DNA of 64,000 nt from NCBI GenBank assembly GCA_004123355.1, contig SCHM01000002.1, positions 3,162,001 to 3,226,000 on the forward strand. Reading direction: 5' to 3'. The DNA is from Amphirosellinia nigrospora (taxonomy: Eukaryota > Ascomycota > Sordariomycetes > Xylariales > Xylariaceae). The translations under genes were made by a program, and so were the position numbers. Position 1 is the stretch's first letter, and every line of letters begins with the position of its first letter. The notes under the pieces are model-generated. The model did no database searches. It was not told the DNA's origin and saw only the letters and a program-made list of their open reading frames with translations. Of this stretch, positions 11,070 through 23,636 are shown piece after piece.

Positions 11070-12276
11070 ATGTCTGTCGGCTCAGCATTTCATGGGGTTG
11101 GTTCGGTAGTATATGGGAAATACTGTGTCACGCTTCCCATTCCTACTGCTACTCCGCAGCTTTCGGAGTCCACCATCATCGTGACGGGAGCAAACACGGG
11201 CCTTGGTTATGAGGCCTCAAGCACTTGTCACAGCTTGGAGTAGGAAAACTTATAATGGCTTGTCGAGATCGAACCAAGGGTGAAGCAGCTAAAAAGAATA
11301 TCCTCGGTTCAACCCGTAAACCTGAGTCTTCGATAGACGTATGGAGCATCGATATGGACGACTACGAGTCCATAAAAGCCTTTGCCAGCTCTGCCTTTAA
11401 GCTACCTCGTCTCGATGGCATCCTAGCCAACGCGGGTTTGATGACGACTCAATTCGGGCTTAGTGAGGGCAACGAAAAGAACAGTGAGTAGTGGTCGGAA
11501 TTATTTTCTTCATTTCTTAATCTTTTGGTGAACCGAAATCACATTTCTGGACAAGAGATCATCAGAAGCCCCCGAAACCCTCACGAGCCATGCTTGAAAC
11601 GGCAGTAACTAACACCAATTATCATAGTCAACGTCAATGTTATTAGCACTTTCTTACTCTACCTACTTCTTCTCCCGAAGATGCGTGAATCTCAGAAAGA
11701 GACTGGCAACATCCCTCGGTTCACAATCCCTAACAGCGCACTACACTACATGGCGCCTCTTGATGAAATAAAACCCGGGGACCGTAAGATCATGGAGAGA
11801 CTCAATGACGCCGAAACTTCTAAAATGGCCGGCCGATACAACCTTAGCAAGTTACTGGTCATATATGCTGTGCGTGAGTTCTCTGAAAGATCTAAATCAT
11901 CGGGGAAAGGGCTGTCCATTATCAACACCCCAAATCCTAGTTTCTGCAAGTCTAGCTTAGCTAAGGAGAGCCAGGGGACAACTGGATTCAAGTTGTTTGA
12001 GTCGGCTATGGCTCGCTCAACCGAGGAGGGCAGCCGTGTCCTTGTTCATGGTGTATTGGCGGGCCCAGAAACTGATGGTCAATATCTAACAAATTGCAAA
12101 GTCCAAAGGTGAGTTTCCCCCTCCGGCATGCTCACTATTAGTCATATGCTTATGTATCTTCAAGCCCTGCCAGCCACGTTACAGGGCCATGGGGCCAAGA
12201 AGTCCAACAAAGGTTCTTCGGTGAGCTGCTCGCGAAGCTTGAAAGCATCCACCCAGGCATCTCAGCCAATATATGA
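11070..12276 (+). CDS. short-chain dehydrogenase/reductase
   Basis: An NAD(P)-dependent oxidoreductase of about 330 residues. Exons 11070-11483, 11628-12108 and 12165-12276 have GTGAGT donors and join in frame. An N-terminal lead of ~38 residues precedes the Rossmann motif TGANTGLGYEAS. Then come LIMACRDRTKGEAA (cofactor binding), a WSIDMDDYESI aspartate motif, ILANAG (the NAG motif) and the catalytic YNLSK. The Ser of the triad probably lies in NSALHYMAP. The C-terminus is GPWGQEVQQRFFGELLAKLE. It resembles retinol-dehydrogenase-like fungal SDRs; the substrate cannot be told. One A appears missing at 11218-11220 (TCAAGCAC where the frame needs TCAAAGCAC). It shares a divergent promoter with the Zn2Cys6 factor, its likely regulator. 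Confidence 0.92.
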
Positions 12277-13191
12277 GCATCTACTGGGGAATAGCGCGGC
12301 CTACGGCGACGCGTCATTTATGATCAGTATGTGTGTGGAATGTAAGGAAGAATTGCGGGTTATATATATCTTTTTGTTTTAATACTTGGGTTTAGTTTCA
12401 GAATTGTAACAACAAAAGTAGGCTAGTACTATAAATAAGTGAGAGTTGGGTCAGAGTCTTACTGCTAAATACCTAATTAATAGTCCACAGCAATACTGGA
12501 CCAGAGATTGGTTCAATTTTTGATGGTTTGCTAATCCAATACGCAAAGTTACCACGGGTTTTGTCCGCCAATGATATTGAATTCTATAAGCACTACCTGT
12601 TGGGGGGAATAGGACTGTACAGAACGGTTGAATGTAGTTAAACCAAAAGTCCATCACTTTCTCAACCTATAGCCACGGCAACAACAGAAGCACGCCTAAA
12701 GGGAATATATTCATAAATTGGAAAGGTCGGTAAGGAGCGGCCAAATATAAAGGATATAATGAATACGGTGTGCATAAAGAAGTGGACTTTACCGACGTAC
12801 AAGGAGGGTAGAAGGGATGGACATGGATTCTTCCTGCTCTGATCCTAATTGTGTAGGACGTACTCCACTGAAAGTTCAGACCTAAAACCAATACTAACAT
12901 TCAAAATGTCATTTTAAGAGCGGAGGGAAACCGACGTGTCGTTATAGCTTGAGCTCAAGGCGAGTTGGTTAAGAACGTTCATGTCTTCGCGTGAATGTGT
13001 TACTACTGAGTTTCCTACGTCTCTAGATATCTTTTTGGAAGCAAATCATAGACTAGTGTTCTTGGAAGGGGGCTTCCAACCCAAGAAATTGCTGTCCACT
13101 ATCAATTATATGTCTACGAATAAGCAGGGCTGTTGTGGGTATAGGTTCTTTCTCTATACATCTCATAAAGCGTCTATGCGAGAGCCTCCTG
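12277..13191. other. intergenic, nothing recognised
   Basis: This is the 3' flank of both the dehydrogenase and the HAD hydrolase, which converge here. Only short open frames without recognisable content are present. Confidence 0.5.
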
Positions 13192-13938
13192 TTATTGAAG
13201 ACAAGCTATGATGGCAGCAATAGCGGTAAGCGTATCATCTGGGTCGCGCACCAGCACCGTTTTCACGCCAATCTCCTTAGCCGGGTAGTCGTTGCCACCA
13301 GGAAATATCGCATCGCCGATAAACATCATCTGCTCGAGAGGAATGCCGCTTACATCACTAAGCTTCTTGAGCGCAGAGCCCTTGTCAACGCCCTCCTTAG
13401 TGATATCGATGGATGTGGCACCGCCCATGTTGATTGAAAGGCCAGGCAGACGCTTCCGGAGGTCGACCTGAATGATTTTGCGCTTCGCGAAGTCCGGGTC
13501 CCATTCCTTCTTCTCGACGATGGGCGCCTGCTGCCCCAGGGCCGAAAAGGTAATCTGACTGCCGCGATCCTCGATGCGTTCGCCCCAGGTCTTCCCGGGG
13601 GTGAAGCCAGTAGCGTCCAGTGAGGCGTTGAAAGCGTCGATGATCTCCTTCCTCTTGTCGTCGGTGAATAAATCGGCGAACACGGGCGCCCACTTCGCAT
13701 CGCGATGCGTATAGAGTTTGGTTCCCGTGGTGGGCATGAGCCAGAGCTTGGACAAATCCGCGTTCCCAGGAAGACGGCTAGCTACCTGCTTCTCAAACTG
13801 CGGCCAGTCACCACCCGAAATGACGGCCACGTGGGCGACGGAGAGAAGATTAGCCAGGGCCTCGCCCATCGACTCCTTCAGGGGCTGTTTGCTCTCGGCG
13901 AGCGTCCCGTCGAGGTCAAAAGCAACTAAGGAGATCAT
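13192..13938 (-). CDS. HAD-IIB family hydrolase
   Basis: A single uninterrupted exon of 248 residues. All four HAD motifs are present: FDLDGTLAES (nucleophile Asp and second Asp), VISGGDW (motif II), the Lys in GVDKGSALKK (motif III), and FIGDAIFPGGNDYPAKE (motif IV acids). The cap has GERIEDRGSQITFSALG and MGGATSIDIT, as in phosphomannomutase/sucrose-phosphatase-like phosphatases of subclass IIB. It is probably a soluble Mg-dependent sugar-phosphate phosphatase; the substrate is unknown. From memory, the sequence is closer to bacterial HAD-IIB proteins than to eukaryotic phosphomannomutase. It has no intron, and its coding DNA looks more GC-rich than the flanks. Bacterial transfer is possible but unproven. 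Confidence 0.9.
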   Translation of the reverse strand: MISLVAFDLDGTLAESKQPLKESMGEALANLLSVAHVAVISGGDWPQFEKQVASRLPGNADLSKLWLMPTTGTKLYTHRDAKWAPVFADLFTDDKRKEIIDAFNASLDATGFTPGKTWGERIEDRGSQITFSALGQQAPIVEKKEWDPDFAKRKIIQVDLRKRLPGLSINMGGATSIDITKEGVDKGSALKKLSDVSGIPLEQMMFIGDAIFPGGNDYPAKEIGVKTVLVRDPDDTLTAIAAIIACLQ

Positions 13939-16936
13939 GGCGATGGTAGGAAGGGCTGTTTATTCGAGCTATTCGGCGATGTGAAGTGGTATCATGAACT
14001 GGTTGGGAGGTAATTACTACTTAGTGATGGAACTTGATTGTCTGGTGTTGACGTGTATGCCCGATAGGTTGTAGCATCTGTATGGGTTGTTGTACCGTAC
14101 CTGTCAAGAGGCGGTAAAAGAACCTCCTGCCCCGCACCATTGGTCGACCCGGACTGGAGAAGCTTTCGGTCCCCACGTTTAGGCATGCCCCGGTTATCTA
14201 CTGGAATAATACGAATAAACATCAACACCAAGCTTTTGGGGGGATTATCATGTAATTGTGAGCTTGTTTCCCGTTCATGATATTTCCTATGTTCATCTGG
14301 CCACGTCTGTAGGCACCTTATGCAACATACAATCTATATGCAAATACAGCCCCCCACCCCCTTTTTATAGGAGAGCTCTTTGACATTATGTTATTCTCAT
14401 GAGCATGGGCTTTTAAGTTGACTAACTTCGAGAAATGATTCAGCTCCCTTGTCACATTCTCTAATTATTTACCTATATTTCAGAATCATTAATTGCTGCC
14501 AAACCTATACTGCACCTCACTTAATCTCAAAAAGAAATCGCTACTATCCCCTCCATTCGGAATGAATAAATTCCATGGTGGGCGCCAGATACCTATTTTC
14601 TAAATCGACTTGAAGATCTATCAGTACACCGTGAAGCATCTAGCGACTCTAAGATTTGTAGGGTTTGCTGTTCAAGTTTGTATTACTTACTCTACCTAGT
14701 TGTTTATGCTCTCTTGCGGCCTATAACTTAGTAATTAACTGTAGCCTGACTGCTTAATTATTTTATCGTAAAAAATGCTAAATATGTATATGGCACAAGA
14801 AAAATTCTACGAAACCATCTCCCAATCCATTACCCTCATAAAAAATATTAGATACACCCACCTAGAAGTATGTTGTTAATAGACTTAGCCTACCCGCTTC
14901 TACTATACTAAAAGAACGCTTATTATTTAATGAATTAAAGTTGGTAGACTGCAGAATATTAAAATACGTACTCCAGTGCTTCAAAATACTTTATGTTATT
15001 TACCTGCTAATACGACGTATTATACAGTTAGCTATGCGTTTACTTTACTCTTGAAAGTATTTTCACTTAGAGGTGATGGTAAACCCTAGGTATCTGGATT
15101 AAGCCTCTAACAGAGCTCTAGGTCCATTAAGGCAACTGTGAACAGAACGCCTAACATATACGAAGGTACACCTAATTTCGAATAACTAGGTAGCTAACAC
15201 TTACAATATAGTGCACATAATGTCAAGGCTGCCACAAGAAGTAGTCAAGATAGCATTGATTGCCGTCTTCGTGAGAGAAATTTATACTTGCTTTCTGCTG
15301 GTTACGTTAGTCGTCCGCCTATAATAATTAATTAATACTGGCTGCGAGGGAAAGGATCAGCATTGACATCATCCTACTTCAGATTTTCTTCAACCTTACA
15401 ACAAGCAGCATAATATACTATGTCAACTTAACCACCGCTGATCTAAACCGAAAAATCGAGGCTTAACTTGCGTGTTTACTTCTTCTTCATACACCATCAT
15501 GCCATTGGTCGGATCCAAGCCATTTGAAGAGTTCTATGAAATATCGGCTGAAAACTTAATGTTTCATAAAGCTTGATCAATCCAATTGGCGACCTCGTTT
15601 CGTTTTCTACTGTCCTGGTCGTATTCTTCTTTGGCTATCACCTCTTACACACCTTACAGCTGGGCAAATGCCTGCATAATTGACGTGCTTCGGCAATGTA
15701 GCCGCCAATGTACGGGGTAAGCATCAAGGACTTTGGTTCATATATTCTTCTTTAATGCTAGTAAAGATAACCTTGGTATACAAATCGTATAGTTTTTGAG
15801 CGCCAAGCATTGGGTACTATACGATCGTACTTTCCTTGACATGGCTAGAATGGGAGTCGTCAAACGTACCCTCAAAACCACGGCCGTCAGGAGGTCTTGT
15901 GGATTTTCGAATCCTCGCCCCAACTGAGGAACTATGAGTACCTGCTAATAGAGCAAGTAGATTGAAGCTGCCGACGAGTTCGAAATAAGTTTAAAATTAG
16001 TTTCCCCTATTATGCTTAGCTCTGAATATACACATGACATTTTTTATCTGTTATTGTGTTGCCTATTTAAGACAGTATGCTTAGCTCTAAGAATTAGAAT
16101 TTCTATCTTTTATTATGCTGCCTAGGTATTCAAGGATCGCGACATTACCAAGAGCACGTGATCTAAGCACTTACTTACAATGTAGAGCACCTACTGTACT
16201 TCCAATTTGTTGACAGATGTTTGGACGAGAGGTGTGGTTAAAAAAAGGCAATTGCTACATACAACTGCCGAGTACCTATCCGTACTATCTAACCTTACCC
16301 TTCCATTACCTATAAGTATGGTGCCTTAGGTACTCAAATGCCCATCGAAGGCGCTATAGTTAGCCCTGTCCCTGTGACATACAGCGTCGAAACCGAAACT
16401 AGAGCGCCCCACTGGTACTCACTGCGTACAGTACTTAGGTACCTCATGATGCAGAGGCTATATCCCTGCGCCCATGCCATTAACGCCATTAACATGTTGG
16501 TGGTAACCTAAACCCATCCCGCACCGCTGATACACTAGTTGGCTCCTGACACTGCCAGATCCCCATCTAACCTAATACTGTAGATAACCATACTAACCAT
16601 ACTCACGAACGGTGAACTCATTTCACCTTTGCAACTAACATTAACTCCTGGCACAGCAACCCAGTCCCAGTCCTGCCCAGGCATCAAGGATCATCCCCCC
16701 CATCCTCCGCTAAACCCAGCTAGAAGACCCCGGTGTGCCTCGACCTTTGTGTGCGGCTGCCTGTCTTCGAGGACCCGACTGCCATCGGCTGCCCGAGTTG
16801 TTCTTTATCACCACCGACGTTGCCAACTTTCCCCTGAACAATCAACACCCGCACGTGCGCATCCCTACTCCAGTGCCTTCGCCAACGTCCATACTGCTGC
16901 GTTTCATTTCGACACCAAGCGACCTGATTGCCCAAC
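13939..16936. other. AT-rich stretch without genes
   Basis: The first 300 bases are the HAD promoter and the last ~400 the Rab11 promoter, which is rich in C/T and CCCA words. Between about 14,300 and 16,350 the DNA is clearly AT-rich, with many TTAATT, TATTA and TAGTA words and no sustained open frame. A minus-strand segment at about 15,730-15,890 reads weakly like decayed coding sequence (GAQKLYDLYTKV). This fits an old degenerate repeat, perhaps altered by RIP. I cannot assign a family or clear ends. Confidence 0.5.
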
Positions 16937-17886
<950 letters not shown>

Positions 17887-18834
17887 ACCTGTTAATGCGA
17901 CCCTGTGGGATGGCGTGCGACGGTTTATACGGCTGGTATGAATGTTACGTACAAGGCGTCACGTTGATATTGTTTTGTTATGGCTACTTCCACGGACGGG
18001 CGATGATGCATTAAGATTGGGGAAAAGGCTAGCAATTAATGAATGGTCTTTTTCTGCTTCCCTCTACAGGCTGCGATTCTCTTATTTTCTTTATGGCAAC
18101 CATCGTGTTGGTAGTTTGAGACGTGACACGTCGGGAAAGTTGCGATCAAATTTAATCCATAAACATCCACTGCCATTTTCTGCATTGCATGCCTGGATAG
18201 TGAAATGATCTGTATATAACGCACCAGGTTGGCTAGTAAGAAAATTAAGAGGAGCGATTGGAGACTCGGACAGGAGTGCATGTGTATGTATGCAGGTGTT
18301 TGATCGGCCCCTCCTATCAATTGCCTAGAAGTAGGTATCTAAGAGAGCTCGTATTGTGAATTTGGGGGATCGTGATCCTTAATTTTTCCTTGTCTCTTGC
18401 TAGACATTGGAAAGGGATGCCTAGGTGTGCTTCAATGTCCGAGTTAGCTCCTTAGAGCTTGTCTCGAGAGAACCCGGCAGTCGCTGCAGAAAGCGATCGA
18501 AGATTTGCTGTAGCCTGATCCCGACAATAATGAAGCTTGTACGATCGATACTGTACCGTAGCTTTGGATTGTGTGGCACTACTTAGAGTGTACTGTACGT
18601 GAGCTAGCTAGGTACCTTGAATTAAGTACCTAGTCCTGGACATGCCCCACAGCCAAGAAAGCAGCCCACTCTTATCGATCCCTTATCGCCTGGTCAAGCC
18701 AAAAAAAGTTCGGGGCATTGCGCGTGAGCTATCTACTTGTACATTCAGTAGGTGTAATATCACTTCCAGAATCGCATTTCATTCTAATCAGATTTTCTCT
18801 CCCTGGTCACTCTCACAACTTTCTCGAGGACGAG
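17887..18834. other. intergenic between Rab11 and BRX1
   Basis: This is the Rab11 3' flank and the BRX1 promoter, both on the plus strand. The last 100 bases are pyrimidine-rich, as in a fungal transcription start region. No gene or RNA is seen. Confidence 0.5.
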
Positions 18835-20271
18835 ATGGCGGCTGTCTACAAGGCCCTCTCCAAGTCGGCGGCCGACAGTAAAGCCGACGCTGCCAATGGC
18901 GTTGCTGTCAAGCGCAACAAGCAGAGAGTGTTGATACTATCTTCGCGTGGTGTGACTTATCGGTATGCATGCTCCTCCTCCTCCTCCCACATTATCATGC
19001 GTGCGTGCGTCGTCGACTAATCGTATGATCAGGCATCGCCATCTTCTGAAGGACCTCGCTAGTATGGTATGTTCTGCTTCCTCTCCTCTTAGTCTGGGAA
19101 TAGGCATATGCTGATGGATGCGGGATAGATGCGCATGGTCGCGTTCGACGCCAAGTATGACCAGAAGAAGAAGCTGGGCGAGCTGAACGAGTTGGCTGTG
19201 AGTGTGCCTATTGCGATTGTGCTAGGATTCCGAGCTAATAATTTCCTTGTAGGAATTGTATAATTGTAATAAGTGAGTGCTTGTCCTTGCTTGTCCGAGG
19301 CTTTCGGTGGCCTGGGGGCTTAATTCAGATCTTCGAATAGCGATTGTTGACTCTCTGATAGTATTTGCTTTTTTGAAGCCCGTAAAGGCCAAGGTTAGTG
19401 TTTGCCTATTCTATTTTCTTGTTAGCTGTGCATTTGGTCGGACATTACTGACTTTGGGTGACTAATTAGATCTCTATCTTTGGGTTTGTGATTCCCCAGG
19501 AGTAGCCTTCCATTACCGAGGCATAGAAGAGTATGCGGATGCTAACATGCACTGGAACAGCTTTCAAAGGCGCCAAATGGCCCTACGTGCAAGGTAATGG
19601 AGCAATCCTCCATATGTCTATTGTTTAGCATGTGTCTAATTTGTTGTTTAGTTTCTTGTTAGCAACATCCATACAATGGAGGAGCTAGCTTTCTCAGGAA
19701 ATTGCTTAAAAGGAAGCAGGCCAATTCTATCCTTTGACAAAAGTTTCGATTCGGAGCCGCATCTTCAGGTCATTAAACAACTCTTCCTGCAAATCATGGG
19801 TGTCCCACCTCTCCAGAAACGTTCTAAACCTTTCATCGACCATGTCGTGTCCTTCTCGGTAGCCGATGGACGTATTTTCATGAGAGTATACCAGGTACAG
19901 GAAACCGAGCCCTCGAAAAAGGACGGCGCCGAGGGAGAAGAGGTAGCAGAGAGGGGAAGAAACGGAAATCCCGACACGGAGAGAGAGAGAAAGAGCTTGA
20001 TATCTCACTCCTCGAAATAGGACCCAGATGCGTAATGCAGCCTATCATTATCCAAGAAGGTTCTTTTGGAGGCGCTCTACTTTATGAAAATAAGCATTTC
20101 GTTTCCCCGAACCAGGTTCGAGCAGATATGCGAAGGAAGGGGGCATCTAAAAACAACTCTCGCGCGGAGCAGAATATGAATAGGCAGTCGAAAATGGGTA
20201 ACCTGGGATTGCGGAGCGATGGGGATCAGAAGCCAGTAGATCAGTTGGACTCAAGGGAGCTCTTTGCTTGA
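18835..20271 (+). CDS. brx1: ribosome biogenesis protein BRX1 (Brix domain)
   Basis: A nucleolar factor for 60S assembly, about 320 residues. Eight exons: 18835-18962, 19033-19066, 19129-19197, 19253-19272, 19362-19393, 19470-19483, 19561-19593 and 19652-20271. Exons 4 and 6 are only 20 and 14 nt. Recognisable blocks are KRNKQRVLILSSRGVTYRHR, KKKLGELNELAELYNCNN, CFFEARKGQDLYLWLSKAPN, NIHTMEELAFSGNCLKGSRP, then KPFIDHVVSFSVADGR, LLEIGPRCVMQPIIIQEGSF and the tail LDSRELFA. The expected MPHGR block of exon 3 reads MRMVAF, which suggests two compensating indels. A frame change also occurs in a GA repeat at about 19978-19990. The family is certain. Confidence 0.95.
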
Positions 20272-22064
20272 GTAACTGCTTTTGTTCGGGTAATCGGCTG
20301 GCGTTCTGGCGTTTAATATGGTATTCAAAATGCCCTCTCTAGGCTAGTTCTACTCGGCACAAAGATTGCATCTCAAATTGATGATTTCGGGCTCAGCTCG
20401 CTCTCGGCTAATTTTAGTAACGTACTATCCCATACCATTAATTATGTTGATGCCACCTGTTTTGTTTTTTAATTTTCATGTCATTTATAAAGAAATCGGT
20501 TACGAATGTTCTACATATTGTGTTCTTGTTCTTATAAATTTCTACTATCACGACTGCCTGATATTCCTCTATGTTGCTTGTTACTGTTTGATTCGACGTC
20601 GTGATTCGCTGCTGGCCTATCGCCTAAAGCGATGGTACCTGAACTAGAAAAGGGGCTCGCATCAGGAGCATGGTTTTCCCGAAACCCGACGTCATTTCCA
20701 TATAATGCACGGGCCATCATCCGCCAGACCAATTTAAACCGACGTGACTCGAGCGCGTCACTTGCCTGGTCTTATTTCTCAAACTCAAGCCATCATGACA
20801 CAATCATACAACAGTTCCGCCTTCTTGGCGAAGCCTTTCCGATGGTACGCGATGATTTCGTGCACCTCGCTTTCAAAATATAGCCCCAAAGAGGGGTCGT
20901 TGTTGTTTGAGTTGAGTGATCCTCTAGCCTTGGACCGATCCAGGGTACTGGGCAAAGGACAGTCCCGTGTGGGCTATCAAGCCTTCTGCCTGATTGGTCG
21001 AGGTGCTCAAGATCACGAGCTACAGGTGCGAGACAGGTTGGGGAAGGCGAGCTCAAAGTCTTTCGAAGTTACTTTGTGAACAACAGTCGTCAGACACCCA
21101 GCAGATAATAACGGAAGCAGAGGTTTCCCAAAGTCGAGACTGAGAACCCCTTGTTTCGATACCGGGAGTGAGGATGCCAGTGGAAAGCATTCATACCAGA
21201 AAGGGGAACTCGCGTCCAGTAAACGCATACACAACTTATATTCATAAGACTGTCCACAGTGAGTTGTACTTAGAGTTTGGCTTCTATCAGCTTGCTAATG
21301 GGCTACTTGTTAGACCATCTCCACTATCACAATTCGGCTTGGTGCTTGAACAATACGGCCTAATTCGACATTTATGATCTCCAAAAGACACTATAGCTTC
21401 AGTGTGTTTAACTCAGATATCATTCCTTGTACACCAGTTCAAATCTGGGAGACACGTGAGGGCCATACACTTTCCTAGGTACATAGGTATTATCCTGGTG
21501 CTTTAGTACCGGCCACGTTCCCAGCCTATCAACAGCCTTGTCGCCGAGGCGATATCTCGCACGCATCAAATCAGAACCACTTCACTATATTTTTGTTTAC
21601 TTTGTAAACTCATACCCCAGAAAATTCCCAAGCACTGTTACTTTGCTTGATAACATACAGGCGGCCTCTAGGCACGGACAGGATTCCCAGACTCTACATC
21701 CGTGGAAATAGACTCTGGGCAAGCTAGGGATCTTCGGTTTTCAACTTTCTTCATCATTCATTCCACTGCGCTCGAAGCTCCTAGTTTTTGTCTTTTCCAA
21801 CACAGAACATCTCGAAGCTGCGAGCTCTAGATCTTTCTAATCAGGATCATAATATCAACTCTTTCTTCAGCAACGGAGCACTTTTATCCATATACTTTCC
21901 AAATCCACGCTGGAGACAACTTCCCAGGAGTCCGCAAGGATATTTTGCCAACTCACACACTACCTAACGTTGATCCTAATTAGGGGCATTCCGAAGATGG
22001 CGCAGGACATATCTTCACCGTTCTGAGTGATTCCCGGGCTACTCAAGCCTCCAAATGTCATCTT
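20272..22064. other. intergenic, no gene recognised
   Basis: This is the BRX1 3' flank and the upstream region of the F-box gene. The open frames of about 80-110 codons here have no recognisable domain and are of a size expected by chance. Confidence 0.5.
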
Positions 22065-23321
22065 ATGGCTATACCCATGGAGATAATTCTCGAGATTATG
22101 GAGGTTATGGGGCCCGCTGACCTGACCCGCTTCGGCCGCGTTAGTAAACGCTTTTATCAAATCTTTACGGATCAACGAGCTCAGATCCTACTCAAGATCC
22201 TTCGCAGTCGACCGGAGTTGGAGCTCCTCTTGCATCTTTACACTGCCAATCAGAACAACTTCCTCCCAAACAGAATGCTTCATCCCTGACTGTCACTTTC
22301 AGTTTCAGACCGACGATTCGCCGGTGACAAAATTTTTCTCATGCGCAGCCCGTCGCGTGGGAAAATGGAAGAATCGTTTGCCCTGAGAAAATCAAGTTGA
22401 ATGTGTTCGATCTCATGGGAGTAGCTCAGCTAGTGAAGGTGATTGATTGGTGGGTTGAGATTTACCCTCGTCTGCGCTGGAGAGACCATCCCGAAGACCG
22501 ACGATGTCTGAAGTCGGATGAAGAGTCGTCTTCGCAAAGCTATCGCCCGCTGGTGGCTTTATAGCCACTATTTCCACGGTAACTACTGGCGCAATACTCA
22601 CGCTCCTAAGAAATTTGATAATGATGTTCGACTTCATCATATGCGAGTCCTTACTACTCAGGAAATCCACGAGTTGGATGACTTGTTGGCTACTATGTGG
22701 CAAACAATTAGTAAGGACTCTGCTCGTCTCTCCGGGCAAAGTCTATCATAGAGTAAGCAATATACAGTGCTATACAGCTTAAATATGACGTGCTAATAAT
22801 TTTGACAGACGGGCTCGATTGTTGAACTTGTCCCGTGGGGTAAGCAGGGGCAGCGTCATCGAGCAATCGTTAACACGTATATGAAACTTGATCCAGAGCT
22901 ACTCAAATACTTTCTGGAACATTGCTACAGGTATAGCAAAGAGTACCTAATTATGGCAATTACCAACAGTACTCACGATCTGCTTTTCGACCGTGAGACT
23001 CTGTCCATGTCGATTGCGACTGTGCTTGAAGAGAGGTACATTCTGGATCCGGAGCGGCCGAAGACCTACCCGCCCATGGGAATCATTGCCGAGGACAGGG
23101 CTCAGGCCGACGAGTGTGAGGCTTGGAACCATGATGCTTGGCCAACGGGATTCCCGCCAATCACCACAGAGCAGCTAGCCGAGCAGCCGCTTGAGCTCAC
23201 GAGTCGCGTTCCCCGTGGCGATGATGGAGCCGACCATGGCAGCGGTATTAGCACTATTCGTGGCGTTGTCGAAGAAAGTTCCTCGAGTGATAACTTGTTT
23301 AGTTATCAGCTCTGTGGTTGA
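22065..23321 (+). CDS. F-box domain protein
   Basis: Probable substrate adaptor of an SCF ubiquitin ligase. The N-terminus is an F-box: MAIPMEIILEIMEVMGPADL, then TRFGRVSKRFYQI. Later conserved-looking stretches are KLNVFDLMGVAQLVKVIDWW, RLRWRDHPEDRRCLKSDEES, RLRKAIARWWLYSHYFHGNY, TQEIHELDDLLATMW and LDPELLKYFLEHCYRYSKEY. A short intron is likely at 22753-22808 (GTAAGC..TGACAG, branch GCTAAT). The reading frame changes at least three times, between about 22,285 and 22,370 and near 22,525. Because this kind of gene can decay, a pseudogene is possible, but the same error pattern hits essential genes nearby. The name rests on the F-box only; the target is unknown. Confidence 0.78.
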
Positions 23322-23348
23322 GGAGATGCTGAGTGTGTATGTGTATGT

Positions 23349-23636
23349 GTGAAGGCGATTTCAATATTTCGGCTTCAACTTGTCATTCAAAACAAATCCA
23401 TCGATTCAGACGTTAATTTGAAAATTTTCGATGCTCATCAACAGCAATTTCGACGTATTGAGACCTCGGTGTCTTTCCCTTACTTCACCGGTCGTTCTTA
23501 TCTCGAGGAGTGTAAGGCCTTCGATGCTTCGTACGACTTCCTTCCTAATGAACTTTAAAAAATTACTGGTTGGTCTTACGATGCTACATACCTTGGTTTC
23601 ATTGACGCTATTAAGATAGATGGTTGGGTGTTGTAA
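23349..23636 (+). other. coding-like segment after the F-box gene
   Basis: One frame reads like protein for ~95 codons with a single TAA at 23556-23558: KIFDAHQQQFRRIETSVSF, YLEECKAFDASYDFLPNEL, then KITGWSYDATYLGFIDAIKI. It may be a last exon of the F-box gene, a remnant of another gene, or chance. I do not recognise a family. Confidence 0.35.

Noticed and set aside
13939-16936. Naming a transposon family for the AT-rich island
   Set aside because: Only faint coding-like scraps remain and no terminal repeats are visible, so a family name would be a guess.
22065-23321. Calling the F-box gene a pseudogene because of its frame changes
   Set aside because: The same kind of frame break is found in genes that cannot be dispensable, so it is not evidence of decay here.
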